In this document: in pieces, positions 34,232 to 43,672 of the stretch
How the letters are laid out: every line of letters begins with the position of its first letter
Position numbering within the stretch: the first letter of the stretch is position 1
DNA from: Fundicoccus sp052116145
GTDB taxonomy: Bacteria; Bacillota; Bacilli; Lactobacillales; Aerococcaceae
Reading direction: 5' to 3'
Length of the DNA stretch: 64,000 nt
Assembly: GCF_052116145.1 (NCBI RefSeq)
Contig: NZ_JBQKLQ010000007.1
Span: 95,702-159,701 of the forward strand
Notes under the pieces: model-generated
What the model was told of the DNA's origin: nothing
What the model saw: only the letters and a program-made list of their open reading frames with translations
The model's database searches: none
Position numbers and translations under genes: made by a program

Positions 34232-36619
34232 CTATTTACTACGCTTGCGAATGGTGAATTTATTTTTCCCCTTCGACTGATTGCTTTTGGATTTTCCTCT
34301 TGAATTCTTACTATTAGAACGCCCTTTACCATCCGCCACATTTTTCAGACCTTGACGGTTAGTGTTTGATTGACGTTTGTTTTTATCTTGAGTTCTAGCA
34401 TTTTTGGCTTGACGTTTTTGACGATTTAATGCATCAATGTCAAGGCCTTCAACAGGCTCTGCTTCTAGAATATCAAAATCAATTTGACGTTCTTCGATAT
34501 TCACAGATGTTACTTGTATCTTAACCTTCTGGCCAATTCGGTAAACTTTACCTGTTCTTTCACCAATCAGTAATAAATGTTGTTGGTTAAAGTTATAATA
34601 ATCATCTGTTAGATTAGATAAGCGAACCAAGCCTTCCACTGTATTGGGTAATTGAATAAAGATACCAAATGATGTAATTGAACTAATCATTCCTTCAAAT
34701 TCTTCTCCAACTTTATCCAACATGAATTCAGCTTTCTTCAGCGCATCTGTTGCTCTTTCAGCATCAACTGCTCGTCTTTCCATTTGAGAACTATGAATAG
34801 CGATTTCAGGCAGTTTTGCTTCTAAACGTTCTGACTCTTTTGGTGTTGGACGGCCTTTTATGTATTGATGAATTAGACGATGAACAATCAAGTCTGGGTA
34901 TCGACGAATCGGTGACGTAAAGTGTGTATAGTCTTCTGCAGCTAAACCATAATGCCCACGTGGCTCTTCACTATACTTCGCTTGTTGCATACTTCTTAAC
35001 ATCATCGTCGAAACAACTTGTTCAAAGGGCTCTCCTTCAACACTTGATAAAGCTTCTTGTAATTGTTTCGGACTAATTGAAGCAGTGTCGCCTCTTAAAA
35101 CAATCCCAAATGAAGTCACAAATTCAGCGAACCGATCCATTTTCTCTAAGTTCGGTTGTTCATGAATACGGTAGATAAACGGATAAGCTTTATTTGTAAA
35201 TTCTTTTGCTACTGTTTCATTAGCGGCTAACATAAAGGATTCAATTAATCGCTCACCAATAAATCGTTCACGTAATTCAATGTCGATTGGGTTTCCATCT
35301 GAATCTACAATAATTTTAGCTTCTGGCGCATCAAAGTTTAAAGCCCCTCGTTCAGAACGCATGTCTTCAAGGATATGGTGTAACTCAGACATATCTTCTA
35401 ACATAGGTACAATTTGCTGGTACTCTTCGCGTAAGTCGCTATTACCATCTAAAATATCATTTACATCAGAGTAAGTCATTCTGTAAGAAGAATTAATCAC
35501 ACTTGGATAAATAGAATGTTTCGTTACTTGTCCAGATGGATCTATCGTCATTACACAACTTAATGTCAAACGATCTTCATTTGGATGTAGGGAACAAATT
35601 CCATTTGATAATCTTTGCGGTAACATTGGTACAACACGGTCTGTTAGATAGACTGACGTCGCTCTTTCTAAAGCTTCTACGTCGATTGGGCTTCCTTGTG
35701 TAACATAATGAGAGACATCTGCAATATGTACACCAAGTTCGAAGCTACCATCCTCGTTTTTCTTTAAAGAAATCGCATCATCCAAGTCTTTCGCATCAGC
35801 GCCGTCAATTGTCATAATTAACTCATTTCGTAAGTCTTTACGCCCTTCAATAGCCGCTTCATCTATGACTTGTGGTACTGATTCTGCTGCTTCCTTTACC
35901 TCTTCTGGGAATTCACTTGGAATACCAAATTGATAAAGAATCGCGAGAATATCGACACCTGGAGCGTCTTTATGGCCGATTTCTTTAGCGACTAAACCTG
36001 TCATAACGTTTGGTCGCTCGCTTGTTGGGTAATCTTTAATTTTAACAATACAAATTGTATGATCCGCTGGATGGAGTCCATCTCCTAAAACATAAATACG
36101 AACTTCATCCGCATAGTCCCCGTTGGGTTTAACATACCCTAAGTAACCTGTTTCTTCTCTTTGAGTTTGATTATAAGCGAAAAACTCCCCTACTAATTGC
36201 GTTGCTGCACGTTCAGTTACTTTCTCTACTCTCGCTTCAGAACCTTTACCAGTTAATGGATCGACATGTTTAATAATACTTACTTCAACAGTATCTCCAT
36301 CCATCGCTTCACCTACGTGTGAAGGTGGGACAAAAAAATCAGGTTGTTCATCATCATAATGAATAAAACCATAACCTTTACCATTCGATCTGAATGTTCC
36401 AGTCACTGTGTCCTCTCGAGAAATCACACGAAACTTTCCATTAGGCAATAATTGAATTTCGCTGACACGCTCTAAAAAAGCGAGCGCTTTAACTAATTTT
36501 TTATAATTCTTGGTGCCTTCGTAGTTTAATACTGATGATAAATCATTCACACTAAAACTTCGTTCTTCATTTTCTTTTAAAAAGGCTAATATTTTTTGTT
36601 CAAATTTAGATAAACTCAT
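34232..36619 (-). CDS. rnr: ribonuclease R
   Basis: 3'-5' exoribonuclease that degrades structured RNA and works with tmRNA-SmpB in decay of defective mRNA. The 795-residue protein has an N-terminal helix-turn-helix and cold-shock domains (about 1-230), the RNB catalytic domain with DGADAKDLDDAISL, an S1 domain (about 645-725, GMISSITSFGIFIQL), and a Lys/Asn/Ser-rich disordered tail of about 60 residues. It forms an operon with smpB and probably secG-esterase upstream. Confidence 0.96.
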   Translation of the reverse strand: MSLSKFEQKILAFLKENEERSFSVNDLSSVLNYEGTKNYKKLVKALAFLERVSEIQLLPNGKFRVISREDTVTGTFRSNGKGYGFIHYDDEQPDFFVPPSHVGEAMDGDTVEVSIIKHVDPLTGKGSEARVEKVTERAATQLVGEFFAYNQTQREETGYLGYVKPNGDYADEVRIYVLGDGLHPADHTICIVKIKDYPTSERPNVMTGLVAKEIGHKDAPGVDILAILYQFGIPSEFPEEVKEAAESVPQVIDEAAIEGRKDLRNELIMTIDGADAKDLDDAISLKKNEDGSFELGVHIADVSHYVTQGSPIDVEALERATSVYLTDRVVPMLPQRLSNGICSLHPNEDRLTLSCVMTIDPSGQVTKHSIYPSVINSSYRMTYSDVNDILDGNSDLREEYQQIVPMLEDMSELHHILEDMRSERGALNFDAPEAKIIVDSDGNPIDIELRERFIGERLIESFMLAANETVAKEFTNKAYPFIYRIHEQPNLEKMDRFAEFVTSFGIVLRGDTASISPKQLQEALSSVEGEPFEQVVSTMMLRSMQQAKYSEEPRGHYGLAAEDYTHFTSPIRRYPDLIVHRLIHQYIKGRPTPKESERLEAKLPEIAIHSSQMERRAVDAERATDALKKAEFMLDKVGEEFEGMISSITSFGIFIQLPNTVEGLVRLSNLTDDYYNFNQQHLLLIGERTGKVYRIGQKVKIQVTSVNIEERQIDFDILEAEPVEGLDIDALNRQKRQAKNARTQDKNKRQSNTNRQGLKNVADGKGRSNSKNSRGKSKSNQSKGKNKFTIRKRSK

Positions 36620-36664
36620 ATTCAGCCTCCTCTCTATTTTTATTAATATTTTTTTGTAAAGTCA

Positions 36665-37447
36665 TTAAGTATTATCAGCTAAGAAACTGATCACACTGTT
36701 TTCAAAATCGACACGATCACGATTAACCGTAATAACGTGTGTATTCTCTGGGAACCAATGAAAATCGATTTTAGCATTAATTAATTCGTCTTGTAATTCG
36801 TAGACATCATCCGTGTCAATCAGCTCATCTTTGGCAGACTGAGCGATATAGAAAGGTTGGTCAATAGTTGCTAGCTTCTTTTTAACTGCTTGTTTTACTT
36901 GTTCCAACTCATCCATTTGTTCCCAATGGGCTTTATGAATTTTTTCTTCATCCAATTCATATTGTTCCATGGTTTGAGTCGTACGTGCTAAATATTTGGC
37001 ATACCCCATAAAAGCTTTAGAGACATCGGTTCTTTCTACTGTAACAACCGGTGAGTTAAAGATTCCGCCTCCATCAATCGAGTTTGATGGATTAGCAATT
37101 AAAGCTGTCGCCATAATACCACCCATTGATAAACCGAAAACAAAAACTTTTTCAAAGCCTTGTTTTTTCAACCAAGTATAGGATGCTTGAGCCTCTTCTA
37201 ACCAAATAAAGGCAGATGCATTAAGAATATCAAAAATATCGTCAGACCAATGACCACTAAAATTAGGACATAAAACAGAATACCCTAATTTATGTAAGCG
37301 GCGTCCTAACAAATTCATATCTTTAGCTGATCCAGTATATGCGTGTAATAAAAGAACCCCAACTTTGGCTCCTTCACTCGGCAAATAAATAGCTTTCTCA
37401 AATGGAATATTAATTGTCAATTTCAACATCCTCTCTACATCATCCAT
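36665..37447 (-). CDS. carboxylesterase / alpha-beta hydrolase (Est30-like)
   Basis: Hydrolyses short-chain esters; the physiological substrate is unknown. The alpha/beta hydrolase core has VLLLHAYTGSAKDM (oxyanion region), the nucleophile elbow FGLSMGGI, and the C-terminal His in NTHVITVNRD. It is located between secG and rnr, a conserved position of the Est30 gene in Firmicutes. The start is uncertain: ATG 37447 lacks a Shine-Dalgarno, ATG 37429 touches GAGAGG, and a TTG at 37420 is nine bases after it. Confidence 0.87.
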   Translation of the reverse strand: MDDVERMLKLTINIPFEKAIYLPSEGAKVGVLLLHAYTGSAKDMNLLGRRLHKLGYSVLCPNFSGHWSDDIFDILNASAFIWLEEAQASYTWLKKQGFEKVFVFGLSMGGIMATALIANPSNSIDGGGIFNSPVVTVERTDVSKAFMGYAKYLARTTQTMEQYELDEEKIHKAHWEQMDELEQVKQAVKKKLATIDQPFYIAQSAKDELIDTDDVYELQDELINAKIDFHWFPENTHVITVNRDRVDFENSVISFLADNT

Positions 37448-37516
37448 TTTAACGCAATGAAAGATACATTCAAGTATAAGCCCTTTGTGTATTAGGATTT
37501 AAACAGTCAATAAGAA

Positions 37517-37548
37517 TTAAAAAATCCCTGATAAAAGAATCAGAGATT
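37517..37548 (-). terminator. terminator after secG
   Basis: Minus strand AATCTCTGAT and ATCAGGGATT form a 10-bp stem (one wobble) with a six-base loop, followed by six T residues, 16 bases after the secG stop. Confidence 0.87.
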
Positions 37549-37563
37549 GTACAAGTTTAGTTT

Positions 37564-37797
37564 TTATTTAGTTGATAGAATCGCTAAAACAATGGCAATC
37601 CCAAAAAATAAAATCCCTAACACAGTAGTAGCTCTAATTAGAAAAGCTTCAAAACCACGTGCTTTTGTTTTTACAGTACCATCATCGCCACCACCAGTTA
37701 AAGAACTTGCAGCATTACTTTTAGATGGTTGCATTACCACTGATATAACTAATAAAATCGAAACTACGATTAACGCAATCATAAGTGCATTGTACAA
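37564..37797 (-). CDS. secG: preprotein translocase subunit SecG
   Basis: Small membrane subunit assisting the SecYEG channel. The 77-residue protein has two membrane helices (about 3-21 and 53-75) joined by a Gly/Ser loop containing MQPSKSNAASSLTGGGDDG. The start is TTG at 37797, seven bases after AGGAGG, and matches the family N-terminus MYNALMIALIV. The gene lies upstream of the esterase and rnr as in Bacillus, though a terminator-like hairpin separates them. Confidence 0.94.
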   Translation of the reverse strand: MYNALMIALIVVSILLVISVVMQPSKSNAASSLTGGGDDGTVKTKARGFEAFLIRATTVLGILFFGIAIVLAILSTK

Positions 37798-37916
37798 AGG
37801 ACATCCTCCTTAAAAAATCTCTACAATTAATCGTAACATAAAAAGCTTACTAATGCTATGCTTTCAGCAAAATATTTACATGCTTTAATTGTAATGGACC
37901 TTCTTTTCGTGAAATA

Positions 37917-38152
37917 TTAAAGCCTCATCCCACCGTTCACTCCAAGGACTTGACCATTAATGCAATCAAAATAAGCCAAAATGCCTGCATTAAACGGCGC
38001 CTCTACTGGTGAATAAGTCCCTAAAATAGCAGCAGAGTTACCAACTAAAATCGATTCATCTGTAACCCCTTGGTCTGCGAAAGCTGTTAGCGCAACTAAA
38101 GCAACGTTAAAGTAGCTGATGCTGCAACTAGAACAAATTTATATTTTTTCAT
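37917..38152 (-). pseudogene. remnant of a branched-chain amino-acid ABC substrate-binding protein
   Basis: ATG 38152 behind AGGAGG starts a signal-peptide-like MKKYKFVLVAASATLTL. After a frame change near the codons for Thr-Leu it continues ALVALTAFADQGVTDES, ILVGNSAAILGTYSP, NAGILAYFDCINGQ and GVNGGMRL, then stops at 37917. This is the N-terminus of a Leu/Ile/Val-binding-protein (peripla_BP_6) family member, which should have about 380 residues. At about 75 codons with a frameshift it cannot be functional. Confidence 0.72.
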
Positions 38153-38164
38153 TTAAATTTCCTC

Positions 38165-38539
38165 CTATTGGATATTAGTTTTTCCTAAATATGAATCAAC
38201 TAATGACGCGTCTTGCAATAGTTCATTGGCTTTGCCTTCATTACTGATATTACCAACTTCTAAAACATAGGCATAATCCGCAATTTTTAGTGTTTGAACC
38301 GCGTTTTGTTCTACAATTAACACTGTTGTACCGTCTTGGCAACTGTGATGGATAATCTCCAGAATATTTTTAATGATAATTGGTGCTAGACCTAACGATG
38401 GTTCATCTAGTAACAATAATCTAGGATAACTCATTAACGCACGTCCAATAGCTAAGAACCGAGGAAAACCAGTTAAATTATATAAGATTATATCATCATT
38501 TAAAATGAAAAATCTAATCAGACTATCTATTATCAACAA
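38165..38539 (-). pseudogene. remnant of a LivF-type ABC ATPase
   Basis: The C-terminal 100 residues are clearly LivF-like: LAIGRALMSYPRLLLLDEPS, GLAPIIIKNILEIIHH, TTVLIVEQNAVQTLKIADYA and YVLEVGNISNEGKANELL. The N-terminal half with the P-loop is missing, and the ABC signature expected just before LAIGRA reads TGFPRF instead of SGGEQ. It lies directly upstream of the binding-protein remnant, so both come from one lost branched-chain amino-acid importer. Confidence 0.78.
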
Positions 38540-38590
38540 AAAACGCCCCCTTATCTTATTTTTCTCAAAATAAAATAAAGAGAGCGTTTG
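38537..38590 (-). terminator. terminator of the glycolytic operon (after eno)
   Basis: Minus strand AAACGC pairs with GCGTTT, with further pairing between TTATTTT-rich and AAAATAA-rich stretches inside, and ends in six T residues. It lies 40 bases after the eno stop. Confidence 0.78.
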
Positions 38591-38629
38591 GTTAAACTAC
38601 AGCCTGTTTCTATTGAATCATACTGTCAA

Positions 38630-39931
38630 TTATTTATTTTCTAAGTTGTAGAAAGCTTCTAAGCCTTGGTATACTGCTAAGTCGCCTAATTCGTCTTCGA
38701 TACGTAATAATTGGTTGTATTTCGCCACACGGTCTGTACGTGATAACGAACCAGTCTTAATTTGACCAGCGTTTGTTGCCACGGCAATGTCAGCAATTGT
38801 TGAATCTTCTGTTTCACCAGAACGGTGAGAGATTACTGCTGTATAACCAGCACGTTGAGCCATTTCAATTGCATCAAAAGTTTCAGTTAAAGTACCGATT
38901 TGGTTAACTTTAATTAAGATTGAGTTACCAATATGGTTTTTGATACCTTTAGATAAAATTTCAGTATTCGTTACGAATAAATCATCACCAACTAATTGAA
39001 CTTTCTCGCCTAAACGTTCAGTTAATAATTTCCAACCGTCCCAGTCGTTCTCATCCATACCATCTTCAATAGAGATAATTGGGTACTTTTCTACTAATTC
39101 AGCTAAGTAATCTACTTGGCCAGCAGCGTCTAATTTAGCGCCGTTTTCGCCTTCGAATTTAGCGTAGTTGTAAATACCATCTTCGTAGAATTCTGAAGCT
39201 GCACAGTCAAATCCTAGGTAAACATCTTTACCAGGCTCTAAACCAGCTGCTTTGATAGCTTCTAAGATTGTTTCAACACCGTCTTCAGTGTTTTCGAAAC
39301 GAGGTGCGAATCCACCTTCGTCACCAACTGATGTTTCTAAACCGCGTCCTTTTAGAATATCTTTAAGAGCGTGGAATACTTCAGTTCCCCAACGAATTGA
39401 TTCTTTAAATGTTGGTGCACCAACTGGTAAGATCATGAACTCTTGGAATGCGATTGGTGCATCAGAGTGAGATCCACCGTTAATGATGTTCATCATTGGT
39501 GTTGGTAATACTTTAGTGTTGAAACCGCCCAAGTATTGGTATAAAGGAATGTTTAAGTAATCAGCTGCTGCACGTGCTGCTGCAATTGAAACGCCAAGAA
39601 TTGCGTTTGCACCTAATTTACCTTTGTTAGGAGTACCATCTAATTCGATTAATAAAGTATCGATCGCTGCTTGTTGTAATACATCATAACCTAATAATGC
39701 TTCTGCAATGATGTTGTTTACGTTATCTACAGCTTTAGTAACACCTTTACCTAAATAACGGTCTTTGTCACCATCACGTAATTCAACAGCTTCGTGCTCA
39801 CCTGTTGAAGCTCCTGAAGGAACCATTCCGCGACCAAACGCACCGCTTTCTGTATAAACATCAACTTCAATTGTAGGGTTACCACGTGAATCTAGGACTT
39901 CTCTTGCATAAACATCTGTAATAAATGGCAT
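38630..39931 (-). CDS. eno: enolase
   Basis: Converts 2-phosphoglycerate to phosphoenolpyruvate. The 433-residue protein has the ARE VLDSRGNPTIEVDV opening, GASTGEHEAVELRDGD, the metal site segments FDCAASEFY and SIEDGMDENDWDGW, and the signature LIKVNQIGTLTETFDA with SHRSGETEDS. It is the last gene of the glycolytic operon, 130 bases after gpmI; that gap is the largest within the cluster and may hold an internal promoter (a TATACT near 39955 lacks a good -35). Confidence 0.97.
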   Translation of the reverse strand: MPFITDVYAREVLDSRGNPTIEVDVYTESGAFGRGMVPSGASTGEHEAVELRDGDKDRYLGKGVTKAVDNVNNIIAEALLGYDVLQQAAIDTLLIELDGTPNKGKLGANAILGVSIAAARAAADYLNIPLYQYLGGFNTKVLPTPMMNIINGGSHSDAPIAFQEFMILPVGAPTFKESIRWGTEVFHALKDILKGRGLETSVGDEGGFAPRFENTEDGVETILEAIKAAGLEPGKDVYLGFDCAASEFYEDGIYNYAKFEGENGAKLDAAGQVDYLAELVEKYPIISIEDGMDENDWDGWKLLTERLGEKVQLVGDDLFVTNTEILSKGIKNHIGNSILIKVNQIGTLTETFDAIEMAQRAGYTAVISHRSGETEDSTIADIAVATNAGQIKTGSLSRTDRVAKYNQLLRIEDELGDLAVYQGLEAFYNLENK

Positions 39932-40061
39932 ATTATTTCTCTCCTTTGAAATAAGTATAATCAGCAGTAAAGCTATGCTTTCTGTGACTATCTATAAGTA
40001 ATTGTATTCATTCTGACTAATAAAAGCAAAGTATTTCGTGTGTGTAATAAAAATTTCAAGC

Positions 40062-41591
40062 TTAAGCTTTAATTAAGCTTTCACCTGTCATTTCTTCAGG
40101 CTGTTCAACATTTAATAAATCTAATAATGTTGGTGCTAGGTCAGCTAATTTACCACCATCGCGTACTTCAATACCGTGTTTAGTCACAATAACTGGCACA
40201 GGATTTGTCGTATGAGCTGTCATTGGTTCACCTTCAGGCGTTGTTACTTCATCTGAGTTACCATGGTCTGCTGTAATAATTGCTTGACCACCTTTAGATA
40301 AAATTAGATCAACAATTTCTCCTAAACATTCATCAACCGCTTCAATTGCTTTAATTGTTGGTTCAAGCATTCCACTATGGCCAACCATATCAGGGTTAGC
40401 AAAGTTTAAAATAATCGCATCTAATGTGTCTTCGTTAATCGCGTCGATTAATGCATCTTTCACTTCGTATGCTGACATTTCTGGTTTTAAATCATAAGTT
40501 GCAACTTTTGGTGATGGGATCAAAATACGGCTTTCTCCTGAGAACTCCTGATGACGTCCACCACTCATAAAGAATGTTACGTGAGGGTATTTTTCAGTTT
40601 CAGCAATTCTCAATTGAGTTTTACCAGCTTTGGATAACACTTCACCTACAGTATTTACTAAATCTACTTTTTTGAAAACAACTTTTGCTAACACATCATC
40701 ACTATAGTGAGTAAAGGTCGTAAAGTTTAAGTTTTTAGGTGTTTTAGTTGAACTAAAGCCATCAAAAAGCGGATTGGTTAATGCTGTTGATAATTGAATC
40801 GCACGGTCTGGACGGAAGTTGAATAAAACAACAGAGTCACCATCTTCGATAGTTGCTACAGGATGTCCATCTTCTTCTACAACGAAAGGAAGTACGAACT
40901 CATCAAATACTTTTTCATCATAAGATGCTTGCACACCTTCTAATGCAGATGAAAAGGCTGGACCATCTCCTTTAACAAGTACATCATACGCCTTTTCAAC
41001 CCGTTCCCAACGCTTATCACGGTCCATTGCATAGTAACGTCCAGAAATTGACGCGAATTTTCCAAGTCCAATTTCGGTCAATTCTTCTTCTGTTCGGCGG
41101 ATATAGCCTAAAGCTGAATCCGGCGCAACATCACGTCCATCTAAGAAGCCATGGATATAGACTTTTGTTAAACCATGTCTTTTAGCTAAACGTACTAGTG
41201 CAAATAAATGCTCATAGTGAGAATGAACGCCACCATCTGAAAGTAAGCCCATTAAGTGAAGTGATTTGCCACTTTCTTTCGCGGTTTCAACTGCTTCAAT
41301 TAACTCTGGAATCTCGTAAAAAGATTCGTCACGAACTGCGATGTTGATACGTGTAAGTGATTGATATACCACACGACCTGCACCAATGTTCATGTGTCCA
41401 ACTTCTGAATTCCCCATTTGCCCTTCTGGCAAACCAACGAATTCACCATCAGCTCTCAATTGATTATGAGGAAACTCATTCCAATAGCGATCGAAATTAG
41501 GTTTCTTAGCTGCTTTAACAGCATTGCCTTTAACTTCATCACGACAAGCGAATCCATCAAGGATAATTAATGCTACTGGTGCTTTACTCAT
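40062..41591 (-). CDS. gpmI: 2,3-bisphosphoglycerate-independent phosphoglycerate mutase
   Basis: Interconverts 3- and 2-phosphoglycerate using two Mn ions. The 509-residue protein has the phospho-acceptor Ser62 in GQMGNSEVGHMNIG, the HGFLDGRDVAP segment and the metal site TADHGNSDE. Its ATG shares one base with the tpiA stop (TAATG), so translation is coupled. Presence of the cofactor-independent enzyme within the cggR operon follows the Bacillus order. Confidence 0.97.
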   Translation of the reverse strand: MSKAPVALIILDGFACRDEVKGNAVKAAKKPNFDRYWNEFPHNQLRADGEFVGLPEGQMGNSEVGHMNIGAGRVVYQSLTRINIAVRDESFYEIPELIEAVETAKESGKSLHLMGLLSDGGVHSHYEHLFALVRLAKRHGLTKVYIHGFLDGRDVAPDSALGYIRRTEEELTEIGLGKFASISGRYYAMDRDKRWERVEKAYDVLVKGDGPAFSSALEGVQASYDEKVFDEFVLPFVVEEDGHPVATIEDGDSVVLFNFRPDRAIQLSTALTNPLFDGFSSTKTPKNLNFTTFTHYSDDVLAKVVFKKVDLVNTVGEVLSKAGKTQLRIAETEKYPHVTFFMSGGRHQEFSGESRILIPSPKVATYDLKPEMSAYEVKDALIDAINEDTLDAIILNFANPDMVGHSGMLEPTIKAIEAVDECLGEIVDLILSKGGQAIITADHGNSDEVTTPEGEPMTAHTTNPVPVIVTKHGIEVRDGGKLADLAPTLLDLLNVEQPEEMTGESLIKA

Positions 41592-42349
41592 TATTTAACG
41601 GCCTCCAATAATGCTAAGAATGAATCCACTTCTAAACTTGCTCCACCAACTAAAGCTCCATCGATGTGCTCTTGAGCCATATATTCAGCTATGTTTTCAG
41701 GTTTAACTGAACCACCATATTGAATACGTACTTTTTGAGCGACTTCGTCAGAAGTTACTTCTGCAACAGCTTGACGAACAACACCACAAGTTTCGTTAGC
41801 AAGTTCTGCTGAAGAGGATTTACCAGTTCCAATAGCCCAGATTGGCTCGTAAGCAATAACTGATTGAGCAACTTGCTCTTCAGTTAAGCCTTCTAAAGCT
41901 GCTTTGACTTGACCAGAAACAAAATCATTAGTCTCGCCTGCTTCACGTTGCTCAAGTGTTTCCCCACAACAGATAATTGGTGTCATACCATTACGGAAGA
42001 TAGCTTTCGCTTTTTTGTTAATCTCTTCGTCTGTTTCGTGGAAGTACTCGCGACGTTCTGAGTGTCCGATAATTACGTATTCTACACCTAAAGCTGCTAA
42101 AGCTTTTGGACTAGTTTCGCCAGTATAGGCACCTTCGTCTTCGAAGTAACTGTTTTGAGCAGCTACTTTTAATTCTGAACCTTCAGAACCTTTTTTGATT
42201 GATTCTAAGAATAAAGCTGGAGCACCAACTACTGAATCAACAAGTTCTGCTGAAGGGATTTGATCTTTAACTGCAGCCACAAAATCGCTAGCTTCAGTAT
42301 GAGTTTTATTCATTTTCCAGTTACCGGCAATGATAGGTTTGCGTGTCAT
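41591..42349 (-). CDS. tpiA: triosephosphate isomerase
   Basis: Interconverts dihydroxyacetone phosphate and glyceraldehyde-3-phosphate. The 252-residue TIM barrel has GNWKMNKT, His96 in IIGHSERR and the catalytic Glu168 in AYEPIWAIGTG. I start it at ATG 42349, behind GAGGAGA; the frame is open upstream to 42385 but that extension overlaps pgk and lacks family similarity. Confidence 0.97.
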   Translation of the reverse strand: MTRKPIIAGNWKMNKTHTEASDFVAAVKDQIPSAELVDSVVGAPALFLESIKKGSEGSELKVAAQNSYFEDEGAYTGETSPKALAALGVEYVIIGHSERREYFHETDEEINKKAKAIFRNGMTPIICCGETLEQREAGETNDFVSGQVKAALEGLTEEQVAQSVIAYEPIWAIGTGKSSSAELANETCGVVRQAVAEVTSDEVAQKVRIQYGGSVKPENIAEYMAQEHIDGALVGGASLEVDSFLALLEAVK

Positions 42350-42371
42350 AAAGCCATCTCCTCTAATAAGT

Positions 42372-43562
42372 TTATTTTTCGTCAATTGCGTCTACACCTG
42401 GTAGAACAACACCTTCTAGGTAGTTTAACGAAGCTCCACCACCTGTTGAAATGTGCGTGAATTTATCTTCGTAACCTAATTGTGTAACAGCAGCTGCAGA
42501 ATCACCACCACCAACAATTGTGATAGCGTCTTTTAAGTTACTTAGAGATTCTGCAACACCGTTTGTACCATGTGCAAATTTCTCCATTTCGAATACGCCC
42601 ATTGGTCCGTTCCAAATAACTGTTTTAGCATCTTTCAATACTTCGTTAAACAGTTTGATAGATTCTGGTCCACAGTCTAAACCTTCCCAGTCGGCAGGAA
42701 TGTCATCAACTGATACAGTTTGAGTGTTCGCATCGTTAGAAAAATCATCCGCTACAACTACATCAACTGGTAAGACTAACTTATCGCCAGCTTCTTCTAG
42801 TAATCTTTTCGCTAGATCGACTTTATCTAATTCTAGTAACGATTCACCAACTTCTTTACCTTGTGCTTTCAAGAATGTGTACGCCATACCGCCACCGATA
42901 ATTACTTTATCCGCTTTAGATAATAAGTTTTCAATCACTTTAATCTTATCTGAAACTTTTGCTCCCCCTAAAATCGCCACAAATGGACGTTCTGGTTTAT
43001 CAACAGCTTCACCTAAGAATTTCAATTCTTTCTCTACTAAGAACCCTACGGCAGATTCTAAGTTAGCAGAAATCCCAACGTTAGATGCGTGAGCACGGTG
43101 TGTTGTCCCGAAAGCATCGTTAACGAACACATCACCAAGTGATGCCCAGTATTTACCTAATTCTGGATCGTTACCTGACTCTTTCTTACCATCTAAGTCT
43201 TCATAACGAGTATTCTGAACTAATAATACTTCGCCCTCTTCTAAATCTGCGATTGCAGCTTCTAAAGCTTCACCGCGAGTTTCAGTTGAGAATGCAACCT
43301 CTTGTTTTAATAAAGCTGCTAAATGCTCAGCAACTGGTGCTAAATCATTTTTCACTTTATCTTCTTCACTTTTAATTTTTCCTAAGTGAGAGAATAAAAC
43401 TACTTTTGCATTGTTTTGAATTAAATGGGTCACAGTGTCTAATGCTGCCCTAATACGTTTGTCGTCCGTAATCTTGCCATCTTGCATTGGCACGTTAAAG
43501 TCAACACGAACAAGAACAACCTTGCCCTTAACATCTAAATCTCTAACTGTTTTTTTAGCCAT
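42372..43562 (-). CDS. pgk: phosphoglycerate kinase
   Basis: Transfers phosphate from 1,3-bisphosphoglycerate to ADP. The 396-residue protein has the N-domain signature RVDFNVPMQDG, the substrate Arg region SHLGKIK, GGAKVSDKI, and the nucleotide loop GGGDSAAAV. It lies 22 bases before tpiA and 110 bases after gapA. Confidence 0.97.
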   Translation of the reverse strand: MAKKTVRDLDVKGKVVLVRVDFNVPMQDGKITDDKRIRAALDTVTHLIQNNAKVVLFSHLGKIKSEEDKVKNDLAPVAEHLAALLKQEVAFSTETRGEALEAAIADLEEGEVLLVQNTRYEDLDGKKESGNDPELGKYWASLGDVFVNDAFGTTHRAHASNVGISANLESAVGFLVEKELKFLGEAVDKPERPFVAILGGAKVSDKIKVIENLLSKADKVIIGGGMAYTFLKAQGKEVGESLLELDKVDLAKRLLEEAGDKLVLPVDVVVADDFSNDANTQTVSVDDIPADWEGLDCGPESIKLFNEVLKDAKTVIWNGPMGVFEMEKFAHGTNGVAESLSNLKDAITIVGGGDSAAAVTQLGYEDKFTHISTGGGASLNYLEGVVLPGVDAIDEK

Positions 43563-43672
43563 ATTTTTTCCTCCTAATGAGTTAAATTTACACGCAAAAT
43601 GGCAGGGAAGCGTCTTGCCTCCCCGCCAATAATTGGATAGACGCTTGTTTAAACGCTATGCTCTTCTTTTTA

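Noticed and set aside
37547..37813. Plus-strand frame of 88 codons over secG
   Set aside because: Complementary to secG, whose membrane topology and ribosome site are convincing.
42724..43092. Plus-strand frame of 122 codons inside pgk
   Set aside because: Antisense shadow of pgk with no start signals.
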